A stretch of DNA of 64,000 bases from Pseudoflavonifractor phocaeensis. GTDB lineage: Bacteria > Bacillota > Clostridia > Oscillospirales > Oscillospiraceae. The position numbers and the translations under genes were made by a program. Every line of letters begins with the position of its first letter. Position 1 is the first letter of the stretch. The DNA lies in assembly GCF_016901735.1 (NCBI RefSeq), contig NZ_JACLZC010000001.1, positions 1 through 64,000 of the forward strand, written 5' to 3'. The notes below the pieces were generated by a model, which was given only the letters and a program-made list of their open reading frames with translations, was not told the origin of the DNA and ran no database searches. Shown one piece after another: positions 32,768-41,444 of the stretch.

Positions 32768-33777
32768 TGGGCTTGCTCTCCTTCCTGCGTTGGGGCGGCG
32801 GCGGACGTGTCCGGCGTCCGGGAGACGCCGGGCTGCTGTCCGGGGTCGTCGCTGGTGAGGCGGAGGAAGATATCCTCCAGGGTAAGGGCGTCCCGGCGGA
32901 GGGCCAGAATGGGCAGACCGGCCTGGGCGCAGGCGTGGAAGAGGTCCTCCCGGATGTCGGCGCCGGTGGCCTGTTCCAGGCGATAGGAGACGGCGTTTTC
33001 CTCCCGGGTGGGGAGGGGGGAGAGGGCGGCGACGGAGGGCACCCCGGCCAGCATGGCCCGGGCCTGGCTGTCGGTACCCCGGAGGGTGAGCTCCAGGGTG
33101 GGCTCGTCGGCCAGCTCCCGCTCCAGCTCGTCGGGCGCGCCGCAGGCCACCTTCCGGCCGTGGTGGATGATGAGCAGGTGATCGCAGACCTCCTGCACCT
33201 CGGAGAGGATGTGGGAGCTGAGCAGGATGGTATGGTTTTTGGACAGGGAGCGGATGAGGGTGCGGATCTCCAGGATCTGCTTGGGATCCAGGCCTACGGT
33301 GGGCTCATCCAGGATGAGGACCTTGGGGAAGCCCAGCAGGGCCTGGGCCAGACCCACCCGCTGGCGGTAGCCCTTGGACAGGTTGCGGATGAGCCGTCCC
33401 CGGACGGTCATGGTGCCGGTCATCTCCATGACCCGGTCCACCTGGCTGTTCCGGTCCTTCCGGGACACCTTTTTCAGCCCGGCGGCAAAGAGCAGGTATT
33501 CCTCGCAGGTCATGTCCATATAGAGAGGGGGCAGCTCGGGCAGATAGCCCACGGAGCGTTTGACCAGCTCCGGTTCGTCGGTAATGCTGTGGCCGTCCAC
33601 CAGGACTTCCCCCTCGGTGGCGCCCAGGTAGCCGGTCATGATGTTCATGGTGGTGGATTTGCCGGCGCCGTTGGGGCCCAGGAACCCGAAGATCTGGCCG
33701 TCCGGCACAGAGAAGCTCAGGTGATCCACGGCCAGGTGCGCGCCGTATCGCTTCACCAGATCGCGTACTTCGATCAA
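32764..33777 (-). CDS. ABC transporter ATP-binding protein (GldA-like)
   Basis: 337 residues. Walker A GPNGAGKSTT (about 36-45), signature LSKGYRQRVGLAQAL, Walker B VLILDEPTVGLDP and a switch histidine in LLSSHILSEV. The C-terminal 100 residues form an extra domain and a hydrophilic tail. It energises the permease encoded next. The start is TTG 33777 after GGAGG. First gene of the minus-strand ABC cluster. Confidence 0.92.
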   Translation of the reverse strand: MIEVRDLVKRYGAHLAVDHLSFSVPDGQIFGFLGPNGAGKSTTMNIMTGYLGATEGEVLVDGHSITDEPELVKRSVGYLPELPPLYMDMTCEEYLLFAAGLKKVSRKDRNSQVDRVMEMTGTMTVRGRLIRNLSKGYRQRVGLAQALLGFPKVLILDEPTVGLDPKQILEIRTLIRSLSKNHTILLSSHILSEVQEVCDHLLIIHHGRKVACGAPDELERELADEPTLELTLRGTDSQARAMLAGVPSVAALSPLPTREENAVSYRLEQATGADIREDLFHACAQAGLPILALRRDALTLEDIFLRLTSDDPGQQPGVSRTPDTSAAAPTQEGEQAQ

Positions 33778-33931
33778 GACAAAAATCCTCCTTTTGCGTC
33801 AGCTGCGTCTCCCGCCGGGAGGCGCGTCTTTCGTAATGGTAGTCCGCCAAGTTGAAATAAGCCTGAAAATCCTGTAAACAATCTGTGAAGGAAGCGGAGA
33901 AGGGGGGCGCGAAAAAAAGAGAAAAAAGGGG

Positions 33932-33960
33932 TTGACAGGGGAGGGAGGGCGTGGTATTAT
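33932..33960 (+). promoter_or_regulatory. Promoter of tRNA-Leu(CAG)
   Basis: TTGACA (33932-33937), 17 bases, TATTAT (33955-33960). An overlapping TATAAT at 33958 would need a 20-base spacer. Confidence 0.8.
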
Positions 33961-34013
33961 AATACCCGTCGCTGAGAGCAAGCCGAACGGCGGGCCGGAC
34001 GCGACGGAACAAT

Positions 34014-34101
34014 GCGCGAGTGGTGGAATTGGCAGACTCGCTAGATTCAGGTTCTAGTGTGCATTACGCACGTGCGGGTTCAAGTCCCGCCTCGCGCACC
34101 A
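34014..34101 (+). tRNA. tRNA-Leu(CAG)
   Basis: 88 bases with acceptor GCGCGAG/CTCGCGC, discriminator A and encoded CCA. The anticodon stem CTAGA/TCTAG holds the loop TTCAGGT (anticodon CAG); the variable arm is long (TGCATTACGCA) and the T arm is GCGGG-TTCAAGT-CCCGC. Class II tRNA structure as expected for leucine. Confidence 0.95.
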
Positions 34102-34137
34102 AAGAAGGACATCCGTATGGATGTCCTTCTTTTTTGC
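34102..34137 (+). terminator. Terminator of tRNA-Leu(CAG)
   Basis: AAGAAGGACATCC-GTAT-GGATGTCCTTCTT followed by TTTT. Confidence 0.9.
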
Positions 34138-34144
34138 CATGGGC

Positions 34145-34183
34145 ATAAAAAGACGTGGTCGCAAAGCGGACTTTGCGACCACG
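34145..34183 (-). terminator. Terminator of tRNA-Leu(CAA)
   Basis: Minus strand: ACGTGGTCGCAAA pairs with TTTGCGACCACGT, then CTTTTTAT. It stands back to back with the terminator of the other tRNA. Confidence 0.9.
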
Positions 34184-34270
34184 TGGTGCCGGTAGTCGGA
34201 CTCGAACCGACACGATGTCGCCACCAACGGATTTTGAGTCCGTCACGTCTACCAATTCCATCATACCGGC
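34184..34270 (-). tRNA. tRNA-Leu(CAA)
   Basis: 87 bases on the minus strand. Acceptor GCCGGTA/TACCGGC, encoded CCA, anticodon stem ACGGA/TCCGT with loop CTCAAAA (anticodon CAA), long variable arm, T arm GTCGG-TTCGAGT-CCGAC. Confidence 0.95.
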
Positions 34271-34285
34271 CTATCAGCGTTCTTC

Positions 34286-34314
34286 ATTATAGCGGATTTG
34301 GACCGGTTTGGCAA
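34286..34314 (-). promoter_or_regulatory. Promoter of tRNA-Leu(CAA)
   Basis: Minus strand: TTGCCA (34314-34309), 17 bases, TATAAT (34291-34286). Confidence 0.85.
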
Positions 34315-34344
34315 GTACAAAATTCCGGTCCCAGAAAAAAATAC

Positions 34345-34373
34345 TTCCCATGAGGTGGGAAGCGTGATAAAAT
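34345..34373 (+). promoter_or_regulatory. Possible promoter of ruvC
   Basis: TTCCCA (34345-34350), 17 bases, TAAAAT (34368-34373). The -35 box is weak and lies in a small hairpin (CTTCCC/GGGAAG). Confidence 0.5.
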
Positions 34374-34408
34374 GAACTGATATGCGGGAAAAAGGAGGGG
34401 GGAGCGGA

Positions 34409-34939
34409 ATGCGGATTCTGGGGATTGACCCGGGCTTTGCCATTGTGGGCTTCGGCCTGCTGGAGAGCGGCGGGGGAGTGCAGCGGCTGGTCACCTGCGG
34501 AGCCATCACCACCCCGGCCGGGGAGCCGCTGCCCAGCCGTCTGGCGCAGATCGCCGACGATATGGATACCCTCCTGGAGCGGTTCCGGCCCGACGCCATG
34601 GCGGTGGAGGAGCTCTTTTTCAACAACAACATCACCACCGGCATCAGCGTGGCCCAGGCCAGAGGGGTGATCCTCCTCAGCGCCCAGCGGGCGGGGGTGC
34701 CCATCTTTGAGTACTCCCCCTCCCAGGTCAAGCAGGCGGTGGCGGGCTACGGCAAGGCGGAAAAGCGGCAGGTCATGGCCATGGTCAAGCGGCTGCTGGG
34801 CTTAAACGCCGTCCCCAAGCCGGACGACGCCGCCGACGCGGTGGCCATCGCCCTGTGCCACGCCCGGTCCTTTACCTCCCGCCTGTCCCTGCTGGACTCC
34901 GCCCGGCCGGGCAGCGGCCGCTATGCGGTCCGGCGGTGA
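34409..34939 (+). CDS. ruvC: Holliday junction endonuclease RuvC
   Basis: 176 residues of the RNase H-like fold, starting MRILGIDPGFAIVGFG with the first catalytic Asp at 7, EELFFNNN (the acidic residue near 68) and the closing DDAADAVAIALCHA. It cuts Holliday junctions held by RuvAB. ATG 34409 follows GGAGGGGGGAGCGG; an ATG at 34382 would add nine residues and precede the ribosome site. Start of a ruvC-ruvA-ruvB run. Confidence 0.95.
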   Translation: MRILGIDPGFAIVGFGLLESGGGVQRLVTCGAITTPAGEPLPSRLAQIADDMDTLLERFRPDAMAVEELFFNNNITTGISVAQARGVILLSAQRAGVPIFEYSPSQVKQAVAGYGKAEKRQVMAMVKRLLGLNAVPKPDDAADAVAIALCHARSFTSRLSLLDSARPGSGRYAVRR

Positions 34940-34971
34940 GAAACACCAAACACATCGGAGTGGGAGAAGCC

Positions 34972-35577
34972 ATGTTTTACTACCTCAACGGCACGGTGGC
35001 CCATGTGGCCCCCTATCTGGCCGTCATCGACTGCAACGGGGTGGGCTACGCCTGCCGCACCACCCATCAGACCCTGGCCCAGCTCCAGAAAGGGGAGCGG
35101 GCCAAGCTTTATACCTACCTGAACGTCCGGGAGGACGCCATGGAGCTCTATGGCTTTTATACCGAAAACGAGCGCAGCTGCTTTGAAATGCTCATCGGGG
35201 TGTCTGGCGTGGGGCCCAAGGCCGCCATTTCCATCCTGTCCTCCACCACGCCGGAGGGACTGGCCATGAGCATCATCACCGGCGACGAAAAGGCCCTCAC
35301 CGTGGCCCCGGGCATCGGCAAAAAAATTGCCCAGCGCATCATCCTGGAGCTGAAGGACAAGCTGGCCAAGGGGCAGCTCAGCCCGGGCGGCGAGACCTAC
35401 GGCGGCACCGGCGTAACGGTGATTCCGGAGAACAAGAGCAGCGAGGCGGCGGCGGCGCTGGCGGTGCTGGGCTACTCCCAGGGGGAGATCGCCGCGGCCC
35501 TCAAGGGCCTGGACGTGGAGGGCATGACGCTGGAGGCCCTCATCAAGGCGGCGCTGAAGAAAATGGCCCAACCCTGA
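34972..35577 (+). CDS. ruvA: Holliday junction helicase subunit RuvA
   Basis: 201 residues. N-terminal OB-fold (MFYYLNGTVAHVAPYLAVID), two helix-hairpin-helix motifs (GVSGVGPKAAISIL; APGIGKKIAQRIILEL) and a C-terminal domain that contacts RuvB (AAAALAVLGYSQGEI). It binds four-way junction DNA as a tetramer. It lies 32 bases after ruvC. Repeat family C begins just after its stop codon. Confidence 0.95.
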   Translation: MFYYLNGTVAHVAPYLAVIDCNGVGYACRTTHQTLAQLQKGERAKLYTYLNVREDAMELYGFYTENERSCFEMLIGVSGVGPKAAISILSSTTPEGLAMSIITGDEKALTVAPGIGKKIAQRIILELKDKLAKGQLSPGGETYGGTGVTVIPENKSSEAAAALAVLGYSQGEIAAALKGLDVEGMTLEALIKAALKKMAQP

Positions 35578-35606
35578 GAGAGATAAGAGATAAAAGATAA
35601 GAGAGC
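35578..35606 (+). repeat. Repeat family C, copy 5
   Basis: GAGAGATAAGAGATAAAAGA followed by TAAGAGAG, immediately after the ruvA stop and before ruvB. Confidence 0.75.
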
Positions 35607-35692
35607 GGGAAAGCGGGGGAGGGACCCACGGTTCGCGTCCGCTGTCCGCTGCCCTTTGGCTTGCATACGGAATATAAAGGAGGGAAACTTCC

Positions 35693-36751
35693 ATGAGCAT
35701 CGATTTTTCGGACACCGGCGGCTTCGAGACCGAAGAACCGCTGGTGACCACGTCCCTCACCCGGGACGACGAGAACGAGGGTTCCCTGCGTCCCAAGACG
35801 CTAAAGGAATACATCGGCCAGAAGAAGGCCAAGGGCAACCTGGAGGTGTTCATCCAGGCGGCCAAAATGCGGGGCGAGCCGCTGGACCATGTGCTCCTCC
35901 ACGGCCCGCCCGGACTGGGCAAGACCACCTTAAGCAACATCATCGCCAACGAGATGGGGGTCAATATTCGCATCACCTCCGGCCCGGCCATTGAAAAGCC
36001 CGGCGATCTGGCGGCCCTGCTCACCAACCTTTCGGAAAACGACATCCTCTTTGTGGACGAGATCCACCGGCTCAACCGCTCGGTGGAGGAGATCCTCTAC
36101 CCGGCCATGGAGGACTACGCCATTGACATCATCATCGGCAAGGGTCCGTCGGCCAACTCCATCCGGCTGGATCTGCCGAAATTCACCCTCATCGGGGCCA
36201 CCACCCGGGCGGGGCAGCTTTCCGCGCCTTTGCGGGACCGGTTCGGTGTGACCCTGCGGCTGGAGCTCTACACCCCCGAGGAGCTGGCCCTCATCGTCAA
36301 GCGCTCGGCGGGCATCCTGGAGGTGCCCATTGAGGACGAGGGGGCCATGGAGATCGCCAGGCGGAGCCGGGGCACCCCCCGCATCGCCAACCGGATGCTC
36401 CGCCGGGTGCGGGACTTCGCCCAGGTCAAGGCGGGAGGGGTCATCACCCGGACGGTGGCCGACGCGGCTCTGACGGCCCTGGAGGTGGACCATCTGGGGC
36501 TGGACAGCGTGGACCGGCGGATGCTTTTGAGCATCATCGAGCACTACGGCGGCGGGCCGGTGGGCCTGGAGACCCTGGCCGCCACCATCAACGAGGAAGC
36601 GGTGACCCTGGAGGACGTGTACGAGCCCTATCTCATGCAGATGGGTTTTTTGACCCGCACTCCCCGGGGGCGCTGCGTGACCCAAAGGGCCTATCAGCAT
36701 CTGGGCCTTTCCGTGCCCGGCGGGACGGGGCTGGACCAGCTGCGCTTTTGA
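35693..36751 (+). CDS. ruvB: Holliday junction branch migration helicase RuvB
   Basis: 352 residues. AAA+ domain with Walker [11 protein letters not shown] (about 68-77), Walker [12 protein letters not shown], sensor [18 protein letters not shown], and a C-terminal winged helix. It drives branch migration with RuvA. The GGAGGG ribosome site lies before ATG 35693. A gap of about 115 bases carrying repeat C separates it from ruvA. Confidence 0.96.
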   Translation: MSIDFSDTGGFETEEPLVTTSLTRDDENEGSLRPKTLKEYIGQKKAKGNLEVFIQAAKMRGEPLDHVLLHGPPGLGKTTLSNIIANEMGVNIRITSGPAIEKPGDLAALLTNLSENDILFVDEIHRLNRSVEEILYPAMEDYAIDIIIGKGPSANSIRLDLPKFTLIGATTRAGQLSAPLRDRFGVTLRLELYTPEELALIVKRSAGILEVPIEDEGAMEIARRSRGTPRIANRMLRRVRDFAQVKAGGVITRTVADAALTALEVDHLGLDSVDRRMLLSIIEHYGGGPVGLETLAATINEEAVTLEDVYEPYLMQMGFLTRTPRGRCVTQRAYQHLGLSVPGGTGLDQLRF

Positions 36752-36794
36752 CTTACATTTCTCTATATTCTTAAATCAGAAAGAGGTAATCAAT

Positions 36795-38147
36795 ATGGGT
36801 AAATTGTTTGGGACCGACGGTATTCGCGGTGTGGTCAACGCCGGTTTGGACGCCATGCTGGCCTTCCAGGTGGGTCTGGCCACGGCGCAGGTCATGCGGG
36901 AGGAGACAGGGAAGGACCGTCCCCGGGTGGCCATCGGCAAGGACACCCGCATCTCCTCCGACCTGCTGGAAAACGCCCTGGTGGCGGGTCTCTGCTCCGC
37001 CGGGGCCGACGTGCTCCATCTGGGCGTCATGCCCACCCCCGGCGTGGCCTGGATCACCGTGGAGACCGGCGCAGACGCGGGCATCGTCATCTCCGCCTCC
37101 CACAACCCCTTCGAGCATAACGGCATCAAAATCTTCAACAGCCAGGGCTACAAGCTGCCCGACGCCCTGGAGGAGCGCATCGAGGACATCATCCTCAACC
37201 ACAAGGAGGTGCCCCTCAAGACCCACGGGGACCTGGGCCGCATCATCCACGCCGACCAGGAGGAGAAGGCCGCCTATGTCAAGCACCTGGCCTCCACCGT
37301 GGACGACGACTTCGACGGCCTGCGCATCCTGGTGGACTGCGCCAACGGCGCCTCCTCCGCCACCGCCCCCGCTCTGTTTGCCTCCTTCCCCAAGCTGAAG
37401 GCCGACATCATCTACGCCGACCCCGACGGGGTGAACATCAACAACGGCTGCGGCTCCACCCACCTGGGCCAGCTCAAGGAGAAGGTGGTGGCCGGCGGTT
37501 ATGATCTGGGCCTGGCCTTCGACGGTGACGCCGACCGCTTCCTGGCGGTGGACGAGAGGGGCGAGGAGATCGACGGCGACCAGATCATGGCGGCCTGCGC
37601 CCGGGTGCTCCAGGCGGAAGGGAAGCTCAACGGCAACACCATGGTGGGCACCGTCATGAGCAATATGGGCCTGCATATTTTTGCAAAGGAGCACGGCATG
37701 AATCTCTACTGCACGCCGGTGGGCGACCGCAACGTGCTGGAGAAGATGCTGGACGGGGACTACGTCATCGGCGGCGAGCAGTCGGGCCACACCATCTTCC
37801 GGGCCTACGCCACCACCGGCGACGGCCAGCTGACCGCCCTGCAATTTTTGCAGGTATTCCACCGCTCCGGCCTGAAGGCGTCGGAGCTGGTGGCCGACTG
37901 CAAGCGCTATCCCCAGGTGCTCATCAACATCCCCGTGGCCAGCAAGGAGAAGAAGGAGGAGATCATGGCCGCCCAGTCCCTGAAGGACGCCGTGGCCGCC
38001 AAGGAGGCCGCGCTCAACGGCACCGGCCGCATCCTGGTCCGACCCTCCGGCACCGAGGCCCTGCTGCGGGTCATGGTGGAGGCCCAGACCTCCGAAGCGG
38101 CCCAGAACTGCGCCGAGGAACTGGCAGAACTCATAAAAAATCTGTGA
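36795..38147 (+). CDS. glmM: Phosphoglucosamine mutase
   Basis: 450 residues. The phosphoserine loop SASHNPFEHNGIK (about 98-110), the metal loop DGDADR near 241 and the C-terminal phosphate-binding RPSGTEALLRVM are all present. It converts glucosamine-6-phosphate to glucosamine-1-phosphate for UDP-GlcNAc and wall synthesis. It starts FGTDGIRGV, as usual. It lies 43 bases after ruvB and could be co-transcribed. Confidence 0.96.
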   Translation: MGKLFGTDGIRGVVNAGLDAMLAFQVGLATAQVMREETGKDRPRVAIGKDTRISSDLLENALVAGLCSAGADVLHLGVMPTPGVAWITVETGADAGIVISASHNPFEHNGIKIFNSQGYKLPDALEERIEDIILNHKEVPLKTHGDLGRIIHADQEEKAAYVKHLASTVDDDFDGLRILVDCANGASSATAPALFASFPKLKADIIYADPDGVNINNGCGSTHLGQLKEKVVAGGYDLGLAFDGDADRFLAVDERGEEIDGDQIMAACARVLQAEGKLNGNTMVGTVMSNMGLHIFAKEHGMNLYCTPVGDRNVLEKMLDGDYVIGGEQSGHTIFRAYATTGDGQLTALQFLQVFHRSGLKASELVADCKRYPQVLINIPVASKEKKEEIMAAQSLKDAVAAKEAALNGTGRILVRPSGTEALLRVMVEAQTSEAAQNCAEELAELIKNL

Positions 38148-38184
38148 GCCAACGGGGAGTCTTATAAATAATTTGCATAAACAC

Positions 38185-38214
38185 TTGACAAACCCACCGT
38201 TTCCTGGATATAAT
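38185..38214 (+). promoter_or_regulatory. Promoter of sigH
   Basis: TTGACA (38185-38190), 18 bases, TATAAT (38209-38214). Confidence 0.85.
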
Positions 38215-38234
38215 ACTGGTCAAGGAGATTTGGC

Positions 38235-38906
38235 ATGGATGCAATCCACCCCCCACAGCAGGATAGGGTCCAGCGGCAGGATGCCGCCGTCCGGCGGGAC
38301 GGGTCCGACGAGGCCCTGTGTGCCTTGGCAGTCTCGGGCGACCGGGACGCCGAAGAGACTCTGGTTCTCCGGTATAACCGGATGGTGCGTATCTGCGCAC
38401 GGCCGTATTTCCTGGCGGGAGGGGACAGCGAGGATCTGATCCAGGAGGGTATGCTGGGTTTGATCCACGCCATCCGGGAGTACGACCCCAACCGGTCGGC
38501 CGCCTTCCGCACCTATGCCGAGCGCTGCATCCGCAGCCGCCTCATCTCCGCCATCAAGGCAGCGGCACGAGATAAACATACGCCGCTCAATGATGCGATT
38601 TCTTTCGAAACCCCACTTTTTGACGGATCTACCATCCATAATGCCTGCGGTACCGACTACCGTCGCCTGGAGAACCCGGAGGATGCTTTCATCTGCCGGG
38701 AGGAGCATCAGGAACGCATGCGTGTGCTGAAGGGACAGCTGTCTGGTTTCGAAGCCAAAGTCCTGGCCTGTTATCTTGGCGGTCTTTCCTATGCCGAGAT
38801 CGCCGCTCAGGTCAAACGGTCCCCCAAGTCGGTGGACAACGCTGTCCAGCGCATCCGGCGCAAAGTGGCACAGCACTATTTTCCCGGCGAAGTCAGCGAA
38901 AGCTGA
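38235..38906 (+). CDS. sigH: RNA polymerase sigma factor SigH (early sporulation/stationary phase)
   Basis: 223 residues. Region 2 (YNRMVRICARPYFLAGGDSEDLIQEGMLGLIHAIREYD) and region 4 (LGGLSYAEIAAQVKRSPKSVDNAVQRIRRKV) align with B. subtilis SigH, including the intervening KHTPLNDAISFETPLFD. SigH turns on spo0A, spoIIA and other early sporulation genes. The first 25 residues are extra. It has its own promoter 20 bases upstream. Confidence 0.92.
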   Translation: MDAIHPPQQDRVQRQDAAVRRDGSDEALCALAVSGDRDAEETLVLRYNRMVRICARPYFLAGGDSEDLIQEGMLGLIHAIREYDPNRSAAFRTYAERCIRSRLISAIKAAARDKHTPLNDAISFETPLFDGSTIHNACGTDYRRLENPEDAFICREEHQERMRVLKGQLSGFEAKVLACYLGGLSYAEIAAQVKRSPKSVDNAVQRIRRKVAQHYFPGEVSES

Positions 38907-38985
38907 GCGCAATATAACACTGTCCCAGCAAATCTCGGTATCAAAATCCGGACCTGGGCAAACGAGTCAAAGAGAGGGTATTATC

Positions 38986-39264
38986 ATGTACGAAGACAAG
39001 ACACTTGTATGCAAGGAATGTGGCCAGGAGTTCGTGTTCACCGCCGGTGAGCAGGAGTTCTACGCCGAGCGCGGCTTCCAGAACGAGCCCCAGCGCTGCA
39101 AGGCCTGCCGTGACGCCCGCAAGGCCGCTTCCCGCGGTCCCCGCGAGTACTTCACCGCCACCTGCGCTTCCTGCGGCGGCGAGGCCCGGGTGCCCTTCGA
39201 GCCCAAGTCCGATCGTCCTGTGTACTGCAGCGACTGCTTCGCCCGTATGCGCGGCGAGCGGTAA
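38986..39264 (+). CDS. Zinc-ribbon domain protein (92 aa)
   Basis: 92 residues with four C-x2-C knuckles: CKEC (9-12), CKAC, CASC and CSDC. This is the two-ribbon architecture of a common short clostridial family; sequences around them (EFVFTAGEQEFYAERGF; PVYCSDCF) are typical. It probably binds zinc and possibly nucleic acid; the role is unknown. It lies 79 bases after sigH and ends at a strong terminator. Confidence 0.85.
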   Translation: MYEDKTLVCKECGQEFVFTAGEQEFYAERGFQNEPQRCKACRDARKAASRGPREYFTATCASCGGEARVPFEPKSDRPVYCSDCFARMRGER

Positions 39265-39279
39265 TCGATCCGATTACCT

Positions 39280-39319
39280 TTCCATGGCCGCCGGTCCCGT
39301 ACCGGCGGCCATTTTTTTA
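39280..39319 (+). terminator. Intrinsic terminator of sigH/zinc-ribbon unit
   Basis: TGGCCGCCGGT-CCCGT-ACCGGCGGCCA followed by TTTTTTT. Confidence 0.92.
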
Positions 39320-39362
39320 TGTACGCCAGAGGGCCGTGCCGCCGGCGCGGTGAAAAAGACGG

Positions 39363-39391
39363 TTGAAAAAAAAGCAGAAATAGGGTATACT
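39363..39391 (+). promoter_or_regulatory. Promoter of the DUF1858 gene
   Basis: TTGAAA (39363-39368), 17 bases, TATACT (39386-39391). Confidence 0.8.
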
Positions 39392-39423
39392 ACCGACATA
39401 CTATGATTTGGAGGTCCGACAAC

Positions 39424-39627
39424 ATGGCTCAGATTACGAAAGATACCATCATCGGCGATATCCTGGACATTGCCCCCGAGACCGCGCCCATCTTCCTGTC
39501 CATCGGCATGCACTGCCTGGGCTGCCCCTCTTCCCGCGGGGAGACGGTGGAGCAGGCCTGCATGGTCCATGGCGTGAACGTGGACGCGCTGCTGGAGGAG
39601 CTGAACAAGTCCATCGCCGCGCACTGA
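39424..39627 (+). CDS. DUF1858 domain protein
   Basis: 67 residues beginning MAQITKDTIIGDILDIAPET, with MHCLGCPSSRGETVEQACMVHG; the C-x2-C pair is a possible redox or metal site. This matches the short DUF1858 family, also found at the N-terminus of ScdA-like proteins. The start at ATG 39424 is preferred over an upstream ATG at 39403 because GGAGG (39411-39415) fits its spacing. Monocistronic, with its own promoter and terminator. Confidence 0.88.
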   Translation: MAQITKDTIIGDILDIAPETAPIFLSIGMHCLGCPSSRGETVEQACMVHGVNVDALLEELNKSIAAH

Positions 39628-39647
39628 TTGCAGGATAAAAAAGAAGG

Positions 39648-39677
39648 GGAGCGGCTGCGGCCGCTCCCTTTTGGGTC
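39648..39677 (+). terminator. Terminator of the DUF1858 gene
   Basis: GGGAGCGGC-TGCG-GCCGCTCCC followed by TTTTGGG. Confidence 0.85.
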
Positions 39678-39693
39678 TGGGGGAGGTGTGTTT

Positions 39694-40398
39694 ATGAGAC
39701 CCATTGAGCTCTCGCCCCGCCTGCGGGCGGTGGCAGATCTGGTCCCGGCGGGCACAAAATTTGTGGACGTGGGGACCGACCACGCCTATCTGCCCGTCTA
39801 TCTCATCCAGCAGGGGGTGTTGGACCGGGCGGTGGTGTCCGACCTGCGGAGCGGTCCCCTGGACCGGGCCCGGCAGACGGCGGCCCATTACGGGCTGACC
39901 GAGCGGCTCTCCTTCCGGCTGTGCGACGGCTTGGCCCGGGTGGCGCCGGAGGAGGGGGAGACCATCGCCATCGCCGGCATGGGCGGGGAGACCATCGCGG
40001 CCATTCTCAACGCCGCGCCCTGGACCAAGCTGGGCAAGCGGCGGCTCATCCTCCAGCCCATGAGCGCCCTGCCCGATCTGCGGGGCTGGCTGGAGGGGGC
40101 CGGCTACGCCATCGTGCGGGAGGTTTTGTGCCAGGAGGGGAAGAACCTCTATACGGTGCTGCTGGCGGAGCCGGGGACCATGCCGCCCCTCACCCCCGCC
40201 GAGCGCTGGGTGGGACGGCAGGAGACCGGCAGGGGAGACCCGCTGCGGCCCGCGCTGCTGGAGCGGCAGCGGCGCCGGGTGACCCGCGCCCTGGAGGGCA
40301 TCGCCCACTCCACCCGTCCGGAGGATATCCCCTGGCGGGCCGAGCTGCAAGCGGTGCTGACCGGACTGGAAGCCATGGAAAAGGAGTTGGAAGTATGA
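39694..40398 (+). CDS. trmK: tRNA (adenine(22)-N1)-methyltransferase TrmK
   Basis: 234 residues. LSPRLRAVADLVPAGTKFVD, then VGTDHAYLPVYL (SAM loop, about 24-35) and IAGMGGETIAAIL fit the TrmK/YqfN family that methylates A22 in tRNA. The start is ATG 39694 after GGGAGG. Its stop overlaps the nif3-family gene by four bases, an arrangement conserved in Firmicutes. Confidence 0.92.
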   Translation: MRPIELSPRLRAVADLVPAGTKFVDVGTDHAYLPVYLIQQGVLDRAVVSDLRSGPLDRARQTAAHYGLTERLSFRLCDGLARVAPEEGETIAIAGMGGETIAAILNAAPWTKLGKRRLILQPMSALPDLRGWLEGAGYAIVREVLCQEGKNLYTVLLAEPGTMPPLTPAERWVGRQETGRGDPLRPALLERQRRRVTRALEGIAHSTRPEDIPWRAELQAVLTGLEAMEKELEV

Positions 40399-41192
40399 CC
40401 ACAGTCAATGATATTTTTGTGTATCTGGATGAACAGGCCCCGTTTTCTCTTCAGATGAGCTTTGACAACGCGGGCTTTCTGGTGGGCCACCGGAACGCGC
40501 CGGTGAAGAAGGTCCTCATCTCGCTGGACATCACCGAGGAGGTGGCCAGGGAGGCGGTGGAGACAGGCGCGGAGCTGATCGTCTCCCATCATCCGGTGAT
40601 CTTCCATCCGGCCCGTTCGGTGACCGACGCCGACCCGGTGGGACGGACCCTGCTGACGCTGGCGGAGGGCCATGTGGCGGCCATCTGCGCCCATACCAAC
40701 CTGGACGCGGTGGCAGGCGGCGTCAACGACGCCTTGGCCCGGCAGCTGGGCCTGGTGAAGATTGAGCAGCTCCATCCCGACGGGGTGGACGCTTCGGGCC
40801 GGCCCTACGGCATCGGCCGGGTGGGGCTTACCGAAGGGGTGCCGCTCTACGCCCCCGCCTTTGCCGCCAAGGTCAAGGAGCTGCTGGGGGCCAACGGAGT
40901 GCGCTATGTGGACGCCGGCCGTCCGGTGCGCCGGGTGGCGGTGGGGGGCGGCGCCTGTGCCGATATGCTCACCGACGCCCTCAAGCTGGGCTGCGACACC
41001 TTCGTCACCTCCGACGTGAAGTACAACGGCTTCCTGGACGCCCGGGACTGGGGGATCAACCTCATCGACGCGGGCCACTATCCCACCGAAAACGTGGTCT
41101 GCCCGGTGCTGGAGAAGTGGCTCCGGGCCGGCTTCCCTGGCGTGGAGATTGTTCATACCGCCAAGCACTCAGAGGTATTTCAATACCTCTGA
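40395..41192 (+). CDS. Nif3-like dinuclear metal centre protein
   Basis: 265 residues. The metal ligands appear in IVSHHPVIFHPA (about 65-76), AAICAHTNLDAV and the C-terminal DAGHYPTENVVCPVLEK. The family binds two metal ions. Some members are listed as GTP cyclohydrolase type 2, but the physiological role is unsettled. The start overlaps trmK (ATGA). Repeat family A follows directly after the stop. Confidence 0.9.
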   Translation: MTTVNDIFVYLDEQAPFSLQMSFDNAGFLVGHRNAPVKKVLISLDITEEVAREAVETGAELIVSHHPVIFHPARSVTDADPVGRTLLTLAEGHVAAICAHTNLDAVAGGVNDALARQLGLVKIEQLHPDGVDASGRPYGIGRVGLTEGVPLYAPAFAAKVKELLGANGVRYVDAGRPVRRVAVGGGACADMLTDALKLGCDTFVTSDVKYNGFLDARDWGINLIDAGHYPTENVVCPVLEKWLRAGFPGVEIVHTAKHSEVFQYL

Positions 41193-41331
41193 GAAGAGTG
41201 AAGAGTTGAGAGTGAAGAGTTGAGAGTGAAGAGTTGAGAGATGGAATTCGCCTGCGGCGAATGATTTCAAATCTGTCCGGCGGAGCCGGACGCCGTATCT
41301 TCCCTCTCCACTCTCCAATCTTCACTCTAAA
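41193..41331 (+). repeat. Interspersed repeat family A, copy 2
   Basis: An expanded polypurine start with three AGAGTTGAGAGTGA-like units, then ATTCGCCTGCGGCGAAT, TTTCAAAT, TGTCCGGCGGAGCCGGACG, and polypyrimidine CTCTCCACTCTCCA words. Same orientation as copy 1. Confidence 0.85.
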
Positions 41332-41344
41332 ATCAAGTATGGTC

Positions 41345-41373
41345 TTGTCAAGAGCGGGAAAAAGTGATAAACT
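41345..41373 (+). promoter_or_regulatory. Promoter of yebC
   Basis: TTGTCA (41345-41350), 17 bases, TAAACT (41368-41373). Confidence 0.65.
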
Positions 41374-41444
41374 AGTTGCGCTGTTTTTGCAGATCGTCTT
41401 TTTATCAAGGCAGATACATAGGATTTTCAGAAGGGAACGATAGT

